In this document: in pieces, positions 34,172 through 44,338 of the stretch
How positions within the stretch are numbered: position 1 is the first letter of the stretch
How the letters are laid out: the number at the start of each line of letters is the position of its first letter
Source: an uncultured Marivita sp.
GTDB lineage: Bacteria; Pseudomonadota; Alphaproteobacteria; Rhodobacterales; Rhodobacteraceae
Length of the DNA: 64,000 bases
Direction of reading: 5' to 3'
Assembly: GCF_947488135.1 (NCBI RefSeq)
Contig: NZ_CANKYW010000007.1
Span: forward strand, 1-64,000
Notes under the pieces: generated by a model
Told to the model about the DNA's origin: nothing
Seen by the model: the letters and a program-made list of their open reading frames with translations, nothing else
Database searches by the model: none
Position numbers and translations under genes: made by a program

Positions 34172-35078
34172 TTACCCCGTCCCCTGCAAATGCACATAGG
34201 TCTCGGCGTAGCGCCGGGACAAATGATCCCCCGCCCGGATAAGTTTTCCCGATCCAAGCGGCGCGACGTTGGTCTCTACGTTTGGATTGAAGAACAACGG
34301 CACCGAGATGCGCTCCTCCGCCCCACCTTTGACCCGGTGCAGGGTGGCGACGACGCGGCCTTCGGTCCACATCTCCAGCACCGAAATTGATGATGAACTC
34401 ACCGGTAGGCGCTTGCACCGGCAGCCAACCATCCTGCCCGCGTGGCTGCACCTCAAGCCCCGACTGACCGTCAGTGGCCAACAAGGTAAGACAGCCGTAA
34501 TCCGTATGTGCGCCGATCCCGAAATCCTTGGCCCCGGCCCAATCCGGACGCGGGGGATAGTAATTGCCCCGCAACAGCGCCATCGGGCAATCGAACTTGT
34601 CCTCAAAGAAATCCGCATCCGCGCCGATCGACATCGCGATCCCCCGCAGGATGCCGCGCGCCACGTCCAGCGCATCGGTGTAGTACGCCCGGATCACCTG
34701 TTCGAACCCGGCGGGGCGGTCCGGCCAGTGGTTCGGCGCATAGACGGGCAGCGCCACCCGCATATCACCGTCCGGCAGGGTGTAGCCGCAATCGAAGACC
34801 TCTTTGTAATCGGGGTTCGCCTCGGGATCGACCTGTTCAGACTTCGGCGCGCCCCAGCCGCGGTTCGATCCGGTACGCGCCATGTTCACCTGGTCCTTCA
34901 CCTCGACCGGCAGGGCGAAGAACGCGCCATAGGCCGCCAGCACGAACCGCATCCGTGCCGGTGAAAACACCGTGTTGTGCACCGTGGCGAACCCGACCTC
35001 TTCGGCGGCGATCCGCATCTGTGCCAGCGTGTCCGGGTCTCCGGCCGCCAGTGCCGCCGCGTCCAGTCTCGGGATCAT
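34172..35078 (-). pseudogene. Isopenicillin-N-synthase-like oxygenase, frameshifted
   Basis: A 2-oxoglutarate/Fe(II)-type dioxygenase gene in two frames. The first part (35078 to about 34380) contains YYPPRPDWAG and AHTDYGCLTLL, the H-x-D iron ligands, and reaches FIINFG. The next residues continue in another frame as LEMWTEGRVVATLHRVKGG, which holds the second His ligand, then RISVPLFFNPN, the R-x-S cosubstrate motif, ending at the TAA at 34172. The junction GGTG|CTGG (34375-34382) fits loss of 5 nt, because 907+5 is a multiple of three. Either a pseudogene or a sequencing error. Confidence 0.8.
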
Positions 35079-35204
35079 GGCTCAACCCTCCTTGTCTTGC
35101 GCAACGACTTCTGACAGCACCAGCCTCCCCGCGCAACGGCCCTTGACGTCACCCCCACGCCCGCGATGATGCCAGCCACACTTGCCAAGGACAGGAGCCA
35201 CCCC

Positions 35205-35944
<740 letters not shown>

Positions 35945-35945
<1 letters not shown>

Positions 35946-37114
35946 TGCACCACTTCCAGCAATCGCCAACGGAGCCGAACTTCGTCCAGAATCCCTACCC
36001 GTTCTACGACCGCCTGCGCGCAGCGGGCGATTTGGCATTGTGGGACGACTACGCCATGCCCTGCGCCACGAGCCACCGCGCCGTGCACGCCATCCTGCGC
36101 GATCGCCGCTTCGGGCGCGAAGTCCCGGCGGAATTGGCAACCGACCCACCCGACCACCTCGCGCCCTTCTACGCGGTCGAGGCGCATTCCATGCTGGAGC
36201 TGGAACCACCCCGCCACACCCGCCTGCGCGGTCTGGTCCTGCGCGCCTTCACATCGCGCCGGATCAAGGCACTGGCCCCGGAAATCGCCGCCTTGGCACA
36301 TAACAAGATCGACGCCTTCCCGACCGATGCACCTTTCGACATCCTGAGCGCCTTCTGCCAGCCGATCCCCGTCATCGTCATCGCCCGCCTTCTGGGCGTG
36401 CCCGACGACATGGCCCCGCAACTCCTGCGCTGGTCCAACGCGATGGTCGCCATGTACCAGGCCAGCCGAACGCGACAAACCGAAGAGGCCGCGGCGACCG
36501 CCGCCTCCGAATTCTCGGACTTCCTGCGCCGCTATATCGACACGCGCCGTACCGATCCCCGCGATGACCTGATCACCCACCTGATCGCTGCCGAGGAAGA
36601 CGGCAGCACCCTTTCCACCGACGAGTTGATCACTACTTGCATCCTGCTGCTCAACGCCGGGCACGAGGCGACCGTCCACACGCTGGGCAATGGCATCAAG
36701 ACCCTGCTTGAGACCGGCACACGGAAGATCGACGACGCCACGGTCGAGGAAATCCTCCGCTACGACCCGCCGCTGCATATGTTCACCCGCTACGCTTACG
36801 AAGAGATCACCCTTTACGACCACACCTTCCAGCGCGGCGATCAGGTGGCCCTTTTGCTGGCCTCGGCCAACCGCGACTCGGCGCACTGGCCGGATGCCCA
36901 TCGTTTCGACCCGACCCGCCCCGTTACGCCAAGCACCAGCTTCGGCGGCGGTCTGCATTTCTGCGTCGGCGCACCGCTGGCCCGGCTCGAGCTTCAGGTC
37001 GCCCTGCCGATCCTCTGGACGCGCTGCCCGACCCTACGGATCGCAGAACCGCCCGTCTACGCCAACACCTACCACTTTCACGGCCTTGAGCGTCTCATGG
37101 TGCAGTCCTCCTGA
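35945..37114 (+). CDS. Cytochrome P450
   Basis: A 389-residue soluble bacterial P450. I-helix LLNAGHEAT, where the usual acid-alcohol pair is E-x-T, ExxR in EEILRYDPP, and the heme loop FGGGLHFCVGAPLARLE with the proximal Cys. Start at the ATG that shares a base with the tpiA stop (TGATG); a GTG at 35942 is the alternative. Substrate and redox partner cannot be told; a ferredoxin-NADP reductase is encoded at 41754. Operon coupling to tpiA is unusual. Confidence 0.92.
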
Positions 37115-37132
37115 CGCGCGCCGCCGTCACCG

Positions 37133-37588
37133 TCAGAGCGGCAGCGCCGTGGTCGACTTGATCTCTTCCATCGACAACAGCGCCGTCACGTTGTGCACCC
37201 GCACCTCGGCGATCAGGGCCTGGTAGAAGGCGTCATAGGCGCGCGCGTTCTTCACGCGGACCTTGAGGATGTAGTCGATATCCCCCGCCAAGCGATGCGC
37301 CTCTTGCACCTCTGGGCGGTCCTGCAACGCCTTGAGAAACGCACGCTGCCAAGCCGCATCGTGTTCACTCGTACGGATCAGCACGAAGAAACACGCCTCG
37401 AACCCCAGCGCATCGGCATCCAGCCGCACCGTCTGCGCGCCGACGATCCCGGCCTCGCGCATCTTGCGAATCCGGTTCCATACGGGCGTTTTCGATGATC
37501 CGACCTTGCGGGCGATATCGTCCAGCGACTGCGCCGCGTCGGTCTGCAACTCCACAAGGATTTTCCGGTCCGTGTCGTCAATCTTCAT
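37133..37588 (-). CDS. Lrp/AsnC-family regulator
   Basis: A 151-residue regulator: N-terminal HTH (DTDRKILVELQTDAAQSLDDIARKVG then TPVWNRIRKM) and a C-terminal RAM/AsnC domain (VQEAHRLAGDIDYILKV). It is divergent from the cobA-cys operon with 150 bp between, which holds an AT-rich palindrome AAAAT-TCT-ATTTT (37693-37705) flanked by GGAACAA repeats. Probably controls the sulfur assimilation operon, as cysteine-sensing Lrp proteins do; inferred from position. Confidence 0.88.
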   Translation of the reverse strand: MKIDDTDRKILVELQTDAAQSLDDIARKVGSSKTPVWNRIRKMREAGIVGAQTVRLDADALGFEACFFVLIRTSEHDAAWQRAFLKALQDRPEVQEAHRLAGDIDYILKVRVKNARAYDAFYQALIAEVRVHNVTALLSMEEIKSTTALPL

Positions 37589-37738
37589 CGCTGTTCTTCT
37601 TTCTGCCGGTTTGAAGGATCACCTGTCCTGCCCCTCGCGCCACATAGAACAGATTTCCTTATTTCTGCAAGGGACTAGCCGAATACCGGAACAAAATTCT
37701 ATTTTAGGAACAAGAAACGCGGTGAAGAGGACGACCCG
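37589..37738. promoter_or_regulatory. Divergent control region lrp-like / cobA
   Basis: An AT-rich patch in a GC-rich neighbourhood. AAAAT (37693-37697) and ATTTT (37701-37705) form an inverted repeat, and GGAACAA occurs directly repeated at 37688-37694 and 37707-37713, 19 bp apart. Lrp-type proteins bind such degenerate AT-rich sites. Confidence 0.45.
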
Positions 37739-38515
37739 ATGCCACGCGACCTGCACAAGACAGAACCCCATCCCGTCGCCTTCGTCGGCGCCGGACCGGG
37801 TGATCCGGACCTGCTGACCGTCAAAGCCCTGCGCGCGCTGCAAACAGCCGACGTCGTCATCCACGACCGCCTTGTCAGCGCCGATATCCTCGCGCTGGTC
37901 GGAGCCCATACCCGCCTGCGCAATGCAGGCAAAGAAGGATTCGGACCCTCGCTGACCCAAGACGCGATCAACTCGATGATCGTGGACGAAGCCCTGACCC
38001 GCGCGCGCGTGGTGCGTCTCAAATCCGGAGATCCCACCGTGTTCGGACGTCTCGACGAAGAGCTGGATGCCGTTACCGACGCGGGCCTCAACTACACGGT
38101 CCTACCCGGTCTCACCTCGGCCTCCGCCGCCGTCGCCGCGCTTGGCCAATCGCTCACGAAACGAGGGCGCAACACCGCCGTGCGGCTCATCACCGGGCAT
38201 GACATGCAAGGCTATGCCGATCACGACTGGCGCGCCTTGGCCCGCGACGGCGAAGTGGCGGCGATCTACATGGCCAAGAAGGCCGCGCGCTTCATCCAGG
38301 GACGTCTGTTGATGCACGGCGCATCCCCGGCCATCCCGGTCACCATCGTCGAAAACGCTTCGCGCCCGGATCAGCGCATCGTCGCGGCCACTCTGGCCAC
38401 GTTGCCCGCGGCCATCGCCGACGCCGCGATGACAGGCCCCGCGCTGCTCATGTATGGCCTGGCCCCGCGCGACGCAGCAATCACCGCCCTTCCCCACGTA
38501 CAGGAGATGATCTGA
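37739..38515 (+). CDS. cobA: Uroporphyrinogen-III C-methyltransferase
   Basis: Makes precorrin-2, the precursor of siroheme. A 258-residue SAM methyltransferase with the family opening VAFVGAGPGDPDLLTVKAL, VIHDRLVS, RLKSGDPTVFGR and the helper VLPGLTSASAA. First gene of an operon feeding siroheme to the sulfite reductase two genes down. Its stop and the next start share a base (TGATG). Confidence 0.94.
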   Translation: MPRDLHKTEPHPVAFVGAGPGDPDLLTVKALRALQTADVVIHDRLVSADILALVGAHTRLRNAGKEGFGPSLTQDAINSMIVDEALTRARVVRLKSGDPTVFGRLDEELDAVTDAGLNYTVLPGLTSASAAVAALGQSLTKRGRNTAVRLITGHDMQGYADHDWRALARDGEVAAIYMAKKAARFIQGRLLMHGASPAIPVTIVENASRPDQRIVAATLATLPAAIADAAMTGPALLMYGLAPRDAAITALPHVQEMI

Positions 38516-38817
38516 TGCCCGCGATCTTTACCCCCAAGGTCATCACCGCCAACGCGCTCATCGAAGGCGACGTTGTCTACCTCACCGAAACCGACACCTG
38601 GTCGCGCCGGTTGCAGGACGCCGAGGTGCTCACCGACGAGGCAGACGCCCAGATCCGGCTCATCGACGCCAGCGCCCGCACCGACGAGGTGGTCGGTGCC
38701 TATCTGGCGGATGTGAAACCCGGAAAGCCCGGCCCGAAACCCGCCCATTTCCGCGAAAGCTACCGCGCGAAAGGCCCGTCCAACTATCCCCACGGCAAAC
38801 AGTCCGAGGCTCTCTGA
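38515..38817 (+). CDS. DUF2849 protein of the sulfite-reduction operon
   Basis: A 100-residue protein (KVITANALIEGDVVYLT, then HFRESYRAKGPSNYPHGKQ). DUF2849 members typically sit between cobA/cysG and the sulfite reductase gene in alphaproteobacteria. One-base overlaps with both neighbours imply strict co-translation. Role unproven; an accessory to siroheme insertion or electron transfer is possible. Confidence 0.85.
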   Translation: MPAIFTPKVITANALIEGDVVYLTETDTWSRRLQDAEVLTDEADAQIRLIDASARTDEVVGAYLADVKPGKPGPKPAHFRESYRAKGPSNYPHGKQSEAL

Positions 38818-40490
38818 TGTACCGCTACACCGATTTCGACGCCGCCTTCGTGGCGGAACGCAACGCCCAGTTCCGCGCCCAGGTCGAGCGCCGCATCGAC
38901 GGCAGCCTGACCGAGGACGAATTCAAACCGCTGCGCCTGATGAACGGCCTTTATCTGCAACTGCACGCCTACATGCTGCGTGTGGCCGTGCCTTATGGTA
39001 CTTTGAACAGCACCCAAATGCGGCAGCTCGCTTACATCGCGGACACTTGGGACAAGGGCTACGGCCATTTCACCACGCGCCAAAACATCCAGTTCAACTG
39101 GCCCAAGCTGCGCGACGTGCCGGATATGCTCGATGCCCTGGCCGAGGTGCAGATGCACGCGATCCAGACCTCCGGCAACACGATCCGCAACGTGACCGCC
39201 GACCATTTCGCAGGCGCTGCGGCGGACGAGATCGCCGATCCACGCCCCGTGGCCGAGCTGATCCGCCAATGGTCCACCGACCACCCGGAATTCCAGTTCC
39301 TGCCGCGCAAGTTCAAGATCGCCGTGACCGGATCGCCCAACGACCGCGCGGTCACGAAGGCGCATGACATCGGCCTGCGCATGGTGCGCAATGACGCCGG
39401 AGATCCCGGGTTCGAAGTCATCGTGGGCGGTGGGCTTGGCCGGACACCCATGATCGGCAAGGTCGTCCGCGACTTCCTGCCCGAAGCCGACCTTTTGCCC
39501 TATCTCGAAGCCGTGGTCAGCGTCTGGAACCTGCTGGGCCGCCGCGACAACAAGTACAAGAGCCGCATCAAGATCACCGTGCACGAGCACGGGCTGGACG
39601 ACATCCGCGCGCGGGTGGAGGAGCGGTTCGCGCTGCTGAAGCCCGCCTTCACCGGGGTAGATCAACAGCTCCTCGCCAGCATGAAGGCAGATTTCGCCCC
39701 ACCCGCCTTCACCGACCGCGACACCGGGCCCTTCGATCTGGCCTATGCCAATGACCCGCTGTTCCGCTCCTGGGCCGACACCAACCTCAGCGCCCATCGC
39801 GCGCCCGGATACGCCATCGCGCAGATCAGCCTGAAGGCGCATGGCGCGACGCCTGGCGACGCGACCTCCGACCAGATGCGCCTGATGGCCGATCTGGCCG
39901 AACGCTACGGCCATGACGAATTGCGCGTGAGCCACGAGCAGAACATCGTCCTGCCCCATGTGCACAAGGCCGACCTGCCCGCGATCCATGCGGCGCTGAA
40001 GGACGCTGGCCTCGCCACTGCGAATATCGGCAAGATCAGCGACATCATCGCCTGCCCCGGCATGGATTACTGCGCGCTTGCCACCGCCCGGTCGATCCCC
40101 ATCGCGCAGGAAATCGCCACACGGTTCGACCAGCTCAAGCTGGAACACGAAATCGGCGATCTGAAGATCAAGATCTCGGGCTGCATCAACGCCTGTGGCC
40201 ATCACCATGTCGGCCATATCGGCATCCTCGGCCTCGACCGCGCGGGAGTGGAGAACTACCAGATCACGCTGGGCGGCGATCACACCGAGACAGCCGCTAT
40301 CGGCCAACGCACCGGGCCGGGCTTTGCGGCGGACGAGATCGTGCCTGCGATCGAGCGGATCGTGGACACCTACCTCTCCGAACGCACCAGCGCCGAGGAG
40401 CGGTTCATCGACACCTTCGCCCGCGTCGGCATGACTCCGTTCAAGACCGCGCTTTACGGCGAAGCGGACAAACGCGCAAAGGCCGCATGA
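38817..40490 (+). CDS. cysI: Siroheme-dependent nitrite/sulfite reductase
   Basis: Six-electron reduction of sulfite to sulfide (nitrite is the alternative substrate). A 557-residue duplicated-fold enzyme: TRQNIQFNWP and ITSGN-like TSGNTIRNV in the first half; second-half Fe4S4/siroheme cysteines CPGMDYC and SGCINACGHHH. The surrounding cysH and DUF934 genes favour sulfite. Electrons probably come from ferredoxin, consistent with the fpr gene downstream; no cysJ flavoprotein is present. Confidence 0.92.
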   Translation: MYRYTDFDAAFVAERNAQFRAQVERRIDGSLTEDEFKPLRLMNGLYLQLHAYMLRVAVPYGTLNSTQMRQLAYIADTWDKGYGHFTTRQNIQFNWPKLRDVPDMLDALAEVQMHAIQTSGNTIRNVTADHFAGAAADEIADPRPVAELIRQWSTDHPEFQFLPRKFKIAVTGSPNDRAVTKAHDIGLRMVRNDAGDPGFEVIVGGGLGRTPMIGKVVRDFLPEADLLPYLEAVVSVWNLLGRRDNKYKSRIKITVHEHGLDDIRARVEERFALLKPAFTGVDQQLLASMKADFAPPAFTDRDTGPFDLAYANDPLFRSWADTNLSAHRAPGYAIAQISLKAHGATPGDATSDQMRLMADLAERYGHDELRVSHEQNIVLPHVHKADLPAIHAALKDAGLATANIGKISDIIACPGMDYCALATARSIPIAQEIATRFDQLKLEHEIGDLKIKISGCINACGHHHVGHIGILGLDRAGVENYQITLGGDHTETAAIGQRTGPGFAADEIVPAIERIVDTYLSERTSAEERFIDTFARVGMTPFKTALYGEADKRAKAA

Positions 40491-41254
40491 TGCTGCACCT
40501 GAACCATCACACACGCGAAGAAAGCCAGATCCCGCTGGACGCGCGTATGGCCGCGCAGGATCGTGTCGCCGACCTCAACGCGCGCTATCGCCATTTCGGC
40601 ACGTCCTACCTGCTCGAAGCGGTGCTGACGCGCGGGATTTTCGACCGGATCGCGATGGTGTCCAGCTTTGGCGCGGACTCTGCCGTGTTGCTGCACCTGA
40701 TCGCACAGATCGACCGCGCGCTGCCGGTGCTCTTCATCGACACGCGTCTGCTGTTTCCGGAAACGCTGTCTTATCAGCAACAATTGGCGGACCATCTCGG
40801 CCTGACCAACGTGCAGGTGATCCGCGCCGCCGACCGTACGGTTGATGCGGTCGATCCGTACGGTGCGCTGCGCCTCAGCGATCCCGATGCCTGCTGCAAT
40901 CTGCGCAAGACGCGGCCGCTCGACACCGCGCTCAAAGGCTATGATGCATGGATCACCGGGCGCAAACGGCATCAGGCGCAGACTCGTGCCGGGCTTGGTT
41001 ATTTCGACCTCGACGGTGCCACCACCCGGATCAAGATCAATCCGCTGATCGACTGGAAACCGGCGCGCATCGCGGCGCATCTCGACACCCACAAACTGCC
41101 CCGTCATCCTTTGGTGGCGCGCGGCTATCCGTCCATCGGCTGCGCGCCGTGCACGACGCGTGTCAATCAAGGTGAAGACAATCGCGCAGGGCGTTGGCGC
41201 GGCTTGGAAAAAACAGAATGCGGCTTGCACAGACCCAATGGAGCAACGACATGA
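40487..41254 (+). CDS. cysH: Adenylyl/phosphoadenylyl-sulfate reductase
   Basis: Reduces APS or PAPS to sulfite. 255 residues: SSFGADSAVLLHL (PP-loop), ITGRKRHQAQTR, and the C-terminal catalytic ECGLH. The Cys pairs DACC...C and GCAPC mark the Fe4S4-containing, APS-preferring class. The start overlaps the cysI stop by 4 bp (ATGA), and its stop overlaps the DUF934 start in the same way. Confidence 0.93.
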   Translation: MMLHLNHHTREESQIPLDARMAAQDRVADLNARYRHFGTSYLLEAVLTRGIFDRIAMVSSFGADSAVLLHLIAQIDRALPVLFIDTRLLFPETLSYQQQLADHLGLTNVQVIRAADRTVDAVDPYGALRLSDPDACCNLRKTRPLDTALKGYDAWITGRKRHQAQTRAGLGYFDLDGATTRIKINPLIDWKPARIAAHLDTHKLPRHPLVARGYPSIGCAPCTTRVNQGEDNRAGRWRGLEKTECGLHRPNGATT

Positions 41255-41646
41255 CCGTTCTCATCAACGACACCGGTTTTCTAACCGAAGATCCGACCCG
41301 CTGGATCGACCCCGAAGCGCGCATCGACCTCGCGTCAGACACCGATCCCGCGCATCTGAGATCGATGCTCATCGGCAAGGAACTGGTGCGCATCGCCTTC
41401 CCAAGCTTCGCCGACGGGCGCGGTTTCACTCTGGCGCGGCTGATCCGGCAGCAGGGCTACAAGGGCTGGCTCCGCGCGCAGGGCCACGTCATTGCAGATC
41501 AATACGCAATGGTGCGCCGCTCGGGCTTTGACGATGTCGAAATCGACGACACTCTGGCGCAACGCCAGCCCGAAGACCAATGGCTGGCCCGCGCGGACTG
41601 GCAGGCGCATGACTACCAAACCCGCCTGCGCGGCATCGCCGCCTGA
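41251..41646 (+). CDS. DUF934 protein of the cys operon
   Basis: A 131-residue protein with the DUF934 core FPSFADGRGFTLARLIRQQGYKG-like segment, and HVIADQYAMVRRSGFDDVEI. Conserved last member of proteobacterial sulfite reductase operons; no proven activity. The start at 41251 uses the ATGA overlap with cysH, and the operon terminator follows at 41669. Confidence 0.88.
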   Translation: MTVLINDTGFLTEDPTRWIDPEARIDLASDTDPAHLRSMLIGKELVRIAFPSFADGRGFTLARLIRQQGYKGWLRAQGHVIADQYAMVRRSGFDDVEIDDTLAQRQPEDQWLARADWQAHDYQTRLRGIAA

Positions 41647-41668
41647 CACGCCAGCACCAAAGAAACGC

Positions 41669-41702
41669 ACCCGCCCGGCCCCTGCGACCTTGGGCGGGTT
41701 TC
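41669..41702 (+). terminator. Terminator of the cobA-cys operon
   Basis: Stem ACCCGCCC (41669-41676) / GGGCGGGT (41692-41699) followed by TTTC; 22 bp after the DUF934 stop. Confidence 0.65.
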
Positions 41703-41753
41703 GTCTGATGTAAATCAAAGATAGATGTAGAGGACCGGTTTACAGCAACCGGG

Positions 41754-42623
41754 ATGGAAAACATGACAGAGTTGACGCCCGTGACCGAAGCCACAGCCAC
41801 CAAAGCGCCTGCCGCCAAAACCCTCGCCGTTCCCGATGCGCAGACCGTAACCTCGGTCACGCACTGGACAGACCGGCTGTTTTCCTTCCGGGTGACGCGG
41901 CCTGCATCCTTGCGGTTCCGCTCCGGTGAGTTTGTCATGATCGGCCTGATGCAGACGGACGAAAAGACCGGCCGCGAAAAGCCGCTCTTGCGCGCCTATT
42001 CGATCGCCTCGCCATCCTGGGACGATGAGTTGGAGTTCTACTCGATCAAGGTACAGGACGGCCCACTCACCAGCCGCTTGCAGCATATCCAGCCGGGCGA
42101 CCAAATCATCCTGCGGCCAAAACCCGTGGGCACGCTGGTGCATGACGCACTTCTGCCCGGCAAGCGGCTCTGGCTCTTTGCCACCGGCACCGGGATCGCG
42201 CCCTTCGCGTCCCTGCTGCGCGATCCGCAGACTTACGAGGATTACGACGAAGTCATCCTGACCCACACCTGCCGCGAGGTCGGCGAACTGGCCTATGGCA
42301 AGGAATTGATCGACACGATCCGCTCGGACGAAATGCTGGAAGAGCTGATCGGCGAAGGCTTCGCCGACAAGCTGCGCTACTACCCGACCACCACGCGCGA
42401 AGACAGCCCGAAGATGGGCCGCATCACCGATCTCATGCGCTCGGGCGAATGCTTTGCCGATCTGGGTGTGCCGGAACTCAGCCCGGAAACCGACCGCGCA
42501 ATGGTTTGCGGCAACCTTGCCTTCAACCTTGAAATCAAGGAGATGCTCGAAAGCTACGGGCTGGAGGAAGGGGCCAATTCCGATCCCAAGACATATGTCG
42601 TGGAAAAGGCGTTTCTGGATTAA
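41754..42623 (+). CDS. fpr: Ferredoxin-NADP reductase
   Basis: Transfers electrons between NADP(H) and ferredoxin or flavodoxin. 289 residues: FAD-binding LLRAYSIASPSWDDELEFYSIK, NADP-binding LFATGTGIAPFASLLRD, and the C-terminal CGNLAF...VVEKAFLD. An N-terminal ~30-residue Ala/Thr-rich extension is present. A second in-frame ATG at 41763 has a better purine tract. It probably supplies the sulfite reductase and possibly the P450. Confidence 0.93.
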   Translation: MENMTELTPVTEATATKAPAAKTLAVPDAQTVTSVTHWTDRLFSFRVTRPASLRFRSGEFVMIGLMQTDEKTGREKPLLRAYSIASPSWDDELEFYSIKVQDGPLTSRLQHIQPGDQIILRPKPVGTLVHDALLPGKRLWLFATGTGIAPFASLLRDPQTYEDYDEVILTHTCREVGELAYGKELIDTIRSDEMLEELIGEGFADKLRYYPTTTREDSPKMGRITDLMRSGECFADLGVPELSPETDRAMVCGNLAFNLEIKEMLESYGLEEGANSDPKTYVVEKAFLD

Positions 42624-42724
42624 AGTATAGACTTAAGAAACACCTGCAAATTACGAAATTTATTTACTTTTCAGGAATGTTCAACTGCGACCTGACCACA
42701 GCCTAACGACCCGTCGCGTCATAC

Positions 42725-42758
42725 AAAAGCCGCGCAAGGATATTCCTGCGCGGCTTTG
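42725..42758. terminator. Bidirectional terminator between fpr and the Ala-rich gene
   Basis: AAAGCCGCGCA (42726-42736) / TGCGCGGCTTT (42747-42757), A-rich before and T-rich after, suits both convergent transcripts. Confidence 0.7.
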
Positions 42759-42779
42759 TAGGTTGACGCTTCGACGGCG

Positions 42780-43514
42780 TTACAGGTCCAGCTGCTCCCG
42801 CAAATTCGCAAGCAGGGCTTCCAGCTGCTCGGGGCTGTTCTGTGCCTGCTCCAACGCTGCCTTGGTCGACGATTTGATGAGCATCGACAGGTCGGAATTG
42901 TCGATATACTCGGCGACACGATCGTAATCGAAGCCCTCGACGGTCAGCAATTCCTCGATATTCGCGGCCGCGTCGCCCGCGGCGTCGGTCGTGGCTGCGG
43001 CGGCGTTTTCGGCGGTCGTTTCCACGGCGTCGGCGGCCTCTGCGGCACCCTCTTCGGTCGCCTCGACGGCGCTTGCGGCCGTGTCGTTGGCGGCATCAGC
43101 CGCTTCGCCTGCGGTTTCTGCTGCCTCATCGGCGGCGGTCGCGGTATCATCAAGGGCGCTGTCCGCTGTCTCGGCTGCATCGTCGGCGGCACCGGTCGCG
43201 GCGTCCAACGCATTGTCGAGCGCTTCGACCGCTTCGGATGCGGCTTCGTTCGCTGTCGCGACGGCCTCGTCCACAGCTTCACCAGCGGAGTCCGCCAGGT
43301 TATTGGTCGCATCTGACGCCTCCTCGGCTGCGGCATCGGCTGTGGTCGCAACATCCTCAGCCGCGTCCGACGCGGCGGACTCGGTCGCTTCCTCGGCATT
43401 CGTAACGGCCTCTGTGCTGGTTTCAGCCATTTCCGGTGCTTCATCGGATTGCGTGAACAGCCAGACACCCAGGCCGGCAGCGACGACAATCGCCAAAATG
43501 ATCAGGTTTTTCAT
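42780..43514 (-). CDS. Membrane-anchored Ala/Glu/Asp-rich protein
   Basis: About 244 residues. An N-terminal hydrophobic anchor (MKNLIILAIVVAAGLGVWLF) precedes roughly 150 residues of low-complexity Ala, Glu, Asp and Thr with quasi-repeats such as ADEAAETAGEAADAAND, predicted to form long acidic helices. A short conserved-looking C-terminal domain follows (VEGFDYDRVAEYIDNSDLS...ALLANLREQLDL). The start may be 8 codons earlier (43538). Likely periplasmic; function unknown. Confidence 0.65.
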   Translation of the reverse strand: MKNLIILAIVVAAGLGVWLFTQSDEAPEMAETSTEAVTNAEEATESAASDAAEDVATTADAAAEEASDATNNLADSAGEAVDEAVATANEAASEAVEALDNALDAATGAADDAAETADSALDDTATAADEAAETAGEAADAANDTAASAVEATEEGAAEAADAVETTAENAAAATTDAAGDAAANIEELLTVEGFDYDRVAEYIDNSDLSMLIKSSTKAALEQAQNSPEQLEALLANLREQLDL

Positions 43515-43719
43515 CGGATCCAGGACCCCCACTTTCATACTCTACGGTGCCACACCCTCGCAGTGTGGACTGACTAGGGGCATGTGCGCTTCGCATTGGG
43601 GGACATCAAGGGGGAAAGCCGTGTTGATCGGCCCATATCCGCCGAAAAGTCGCTTGAAAGGCGAGTGTATGGCGTCTACTTTACACCCCTGATTTGAACT
43701 GCACCAAAGGAGCAACACC

Positions 43720-44265
43720 ATAGCCCGCAGACCTCATAACGCGCCTCCTACGCGCGACACCGGCCCCCGAGTCAACGAACGCATCCGGGCCCCGGAGATT
43801 CGCCTGATCGGCGCAGATGGCGAAAACGTAGGTGTCGTCACGCCAGAGCGTGGCATGCAGCTCGCTGAAGAAGCCGGGCTCGATCTCGTCGAGATTTCGC
43901 CGAACGCGAACCCGCCGGTCGTCAAGATCATGGATTTCGGCAAGTTCAAGTACGAACAGCAAAAGCGCGAATCCGAAGCGCGCAAGAAACAGAAGATCAT
44001 CGAGATCAAAGAGGTCAAGTTTCGCCCGAACACGGACAAGAACGATTACGACGTGAAGATGCGAAATGTTTTCAAGTTCCTTGAAAACGGCGACAAGGTG
44101 AAAGTGACATTGCGGTTCCGGGGGCGCGAGATGGCGCACCAGAATCTCGGGCGCGAACTGCTCGAGCGGGTGGCGGAAGACACCAAGGAATTCGGCAAGG
44201 TCGAAAACATGCCCAAGATGGAAGGCCGTCAGATGGTCATGATGATCGGGCCGTTGGCGAAATAA
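43720..44265 (+). CDS. infC: Translation initiation factor IF-3, AUA start
   Basis: 181-residue IF-3: N-domain [21 protein letters not shown], linker [19 protein letters not shown]-domain [19 protein letters not shown] and [14 protein letters not shown]. The first ATG in frame (43855) would delete most of the N-domain. The real start is ATA at 43720, preceded by AAAGGAG at 7 nt and giving [12 protein letters not shown]. infC genes use rare start codons so that IF-3, which rejects them, represses its own synthesis. Confidence 0.92.
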   Translation: MARRPHNAPPTRDTGPRVNERIRAPEIRLIGADGENVGVVTPERGMQLAEEAGLDLVEISPNANPPVVKIMDFGKFKYEQQKRESEARKKQKIIEIKEVKFRPNTDKNDYDVKMRNVFKFLENGDKVKVTLRFRGREMAHQNLGRELLERVAEDTKEFGKVENMPKMEGRQMVMMIGPLAK

Positions 44266-44291
44266 CTGCGCCACAAATGTAGATTCGATAT

Positions 44292-44323
44292 GAAAGCGGC
44301 CCGGTTCGGCCGCTTTCTTTTTT
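44292..44323 (+). terminator. Terminator of infC
   Basis: Perfect 10-bp stem GAAAGCGGCC (44292-44301) / GGCCGCTTTC (44308-44317) followed by TTTTTT. Confidence 0.85.
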
Positions 44324-44338
44324 GTCTTCAGGGCTAAG

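Noticed and set aside
37589-37738. SAM or cobalamin riboswitch before cobA
   Set aside because: The gap is AT-rich with only short repeats; no riboswitch-like multi-stem layout is visible.
38784-40514. 576-codon open frame on the minus strand
   Set aside because: Antisense to the sulfite reductase gene with its intact siroheme cysteines.
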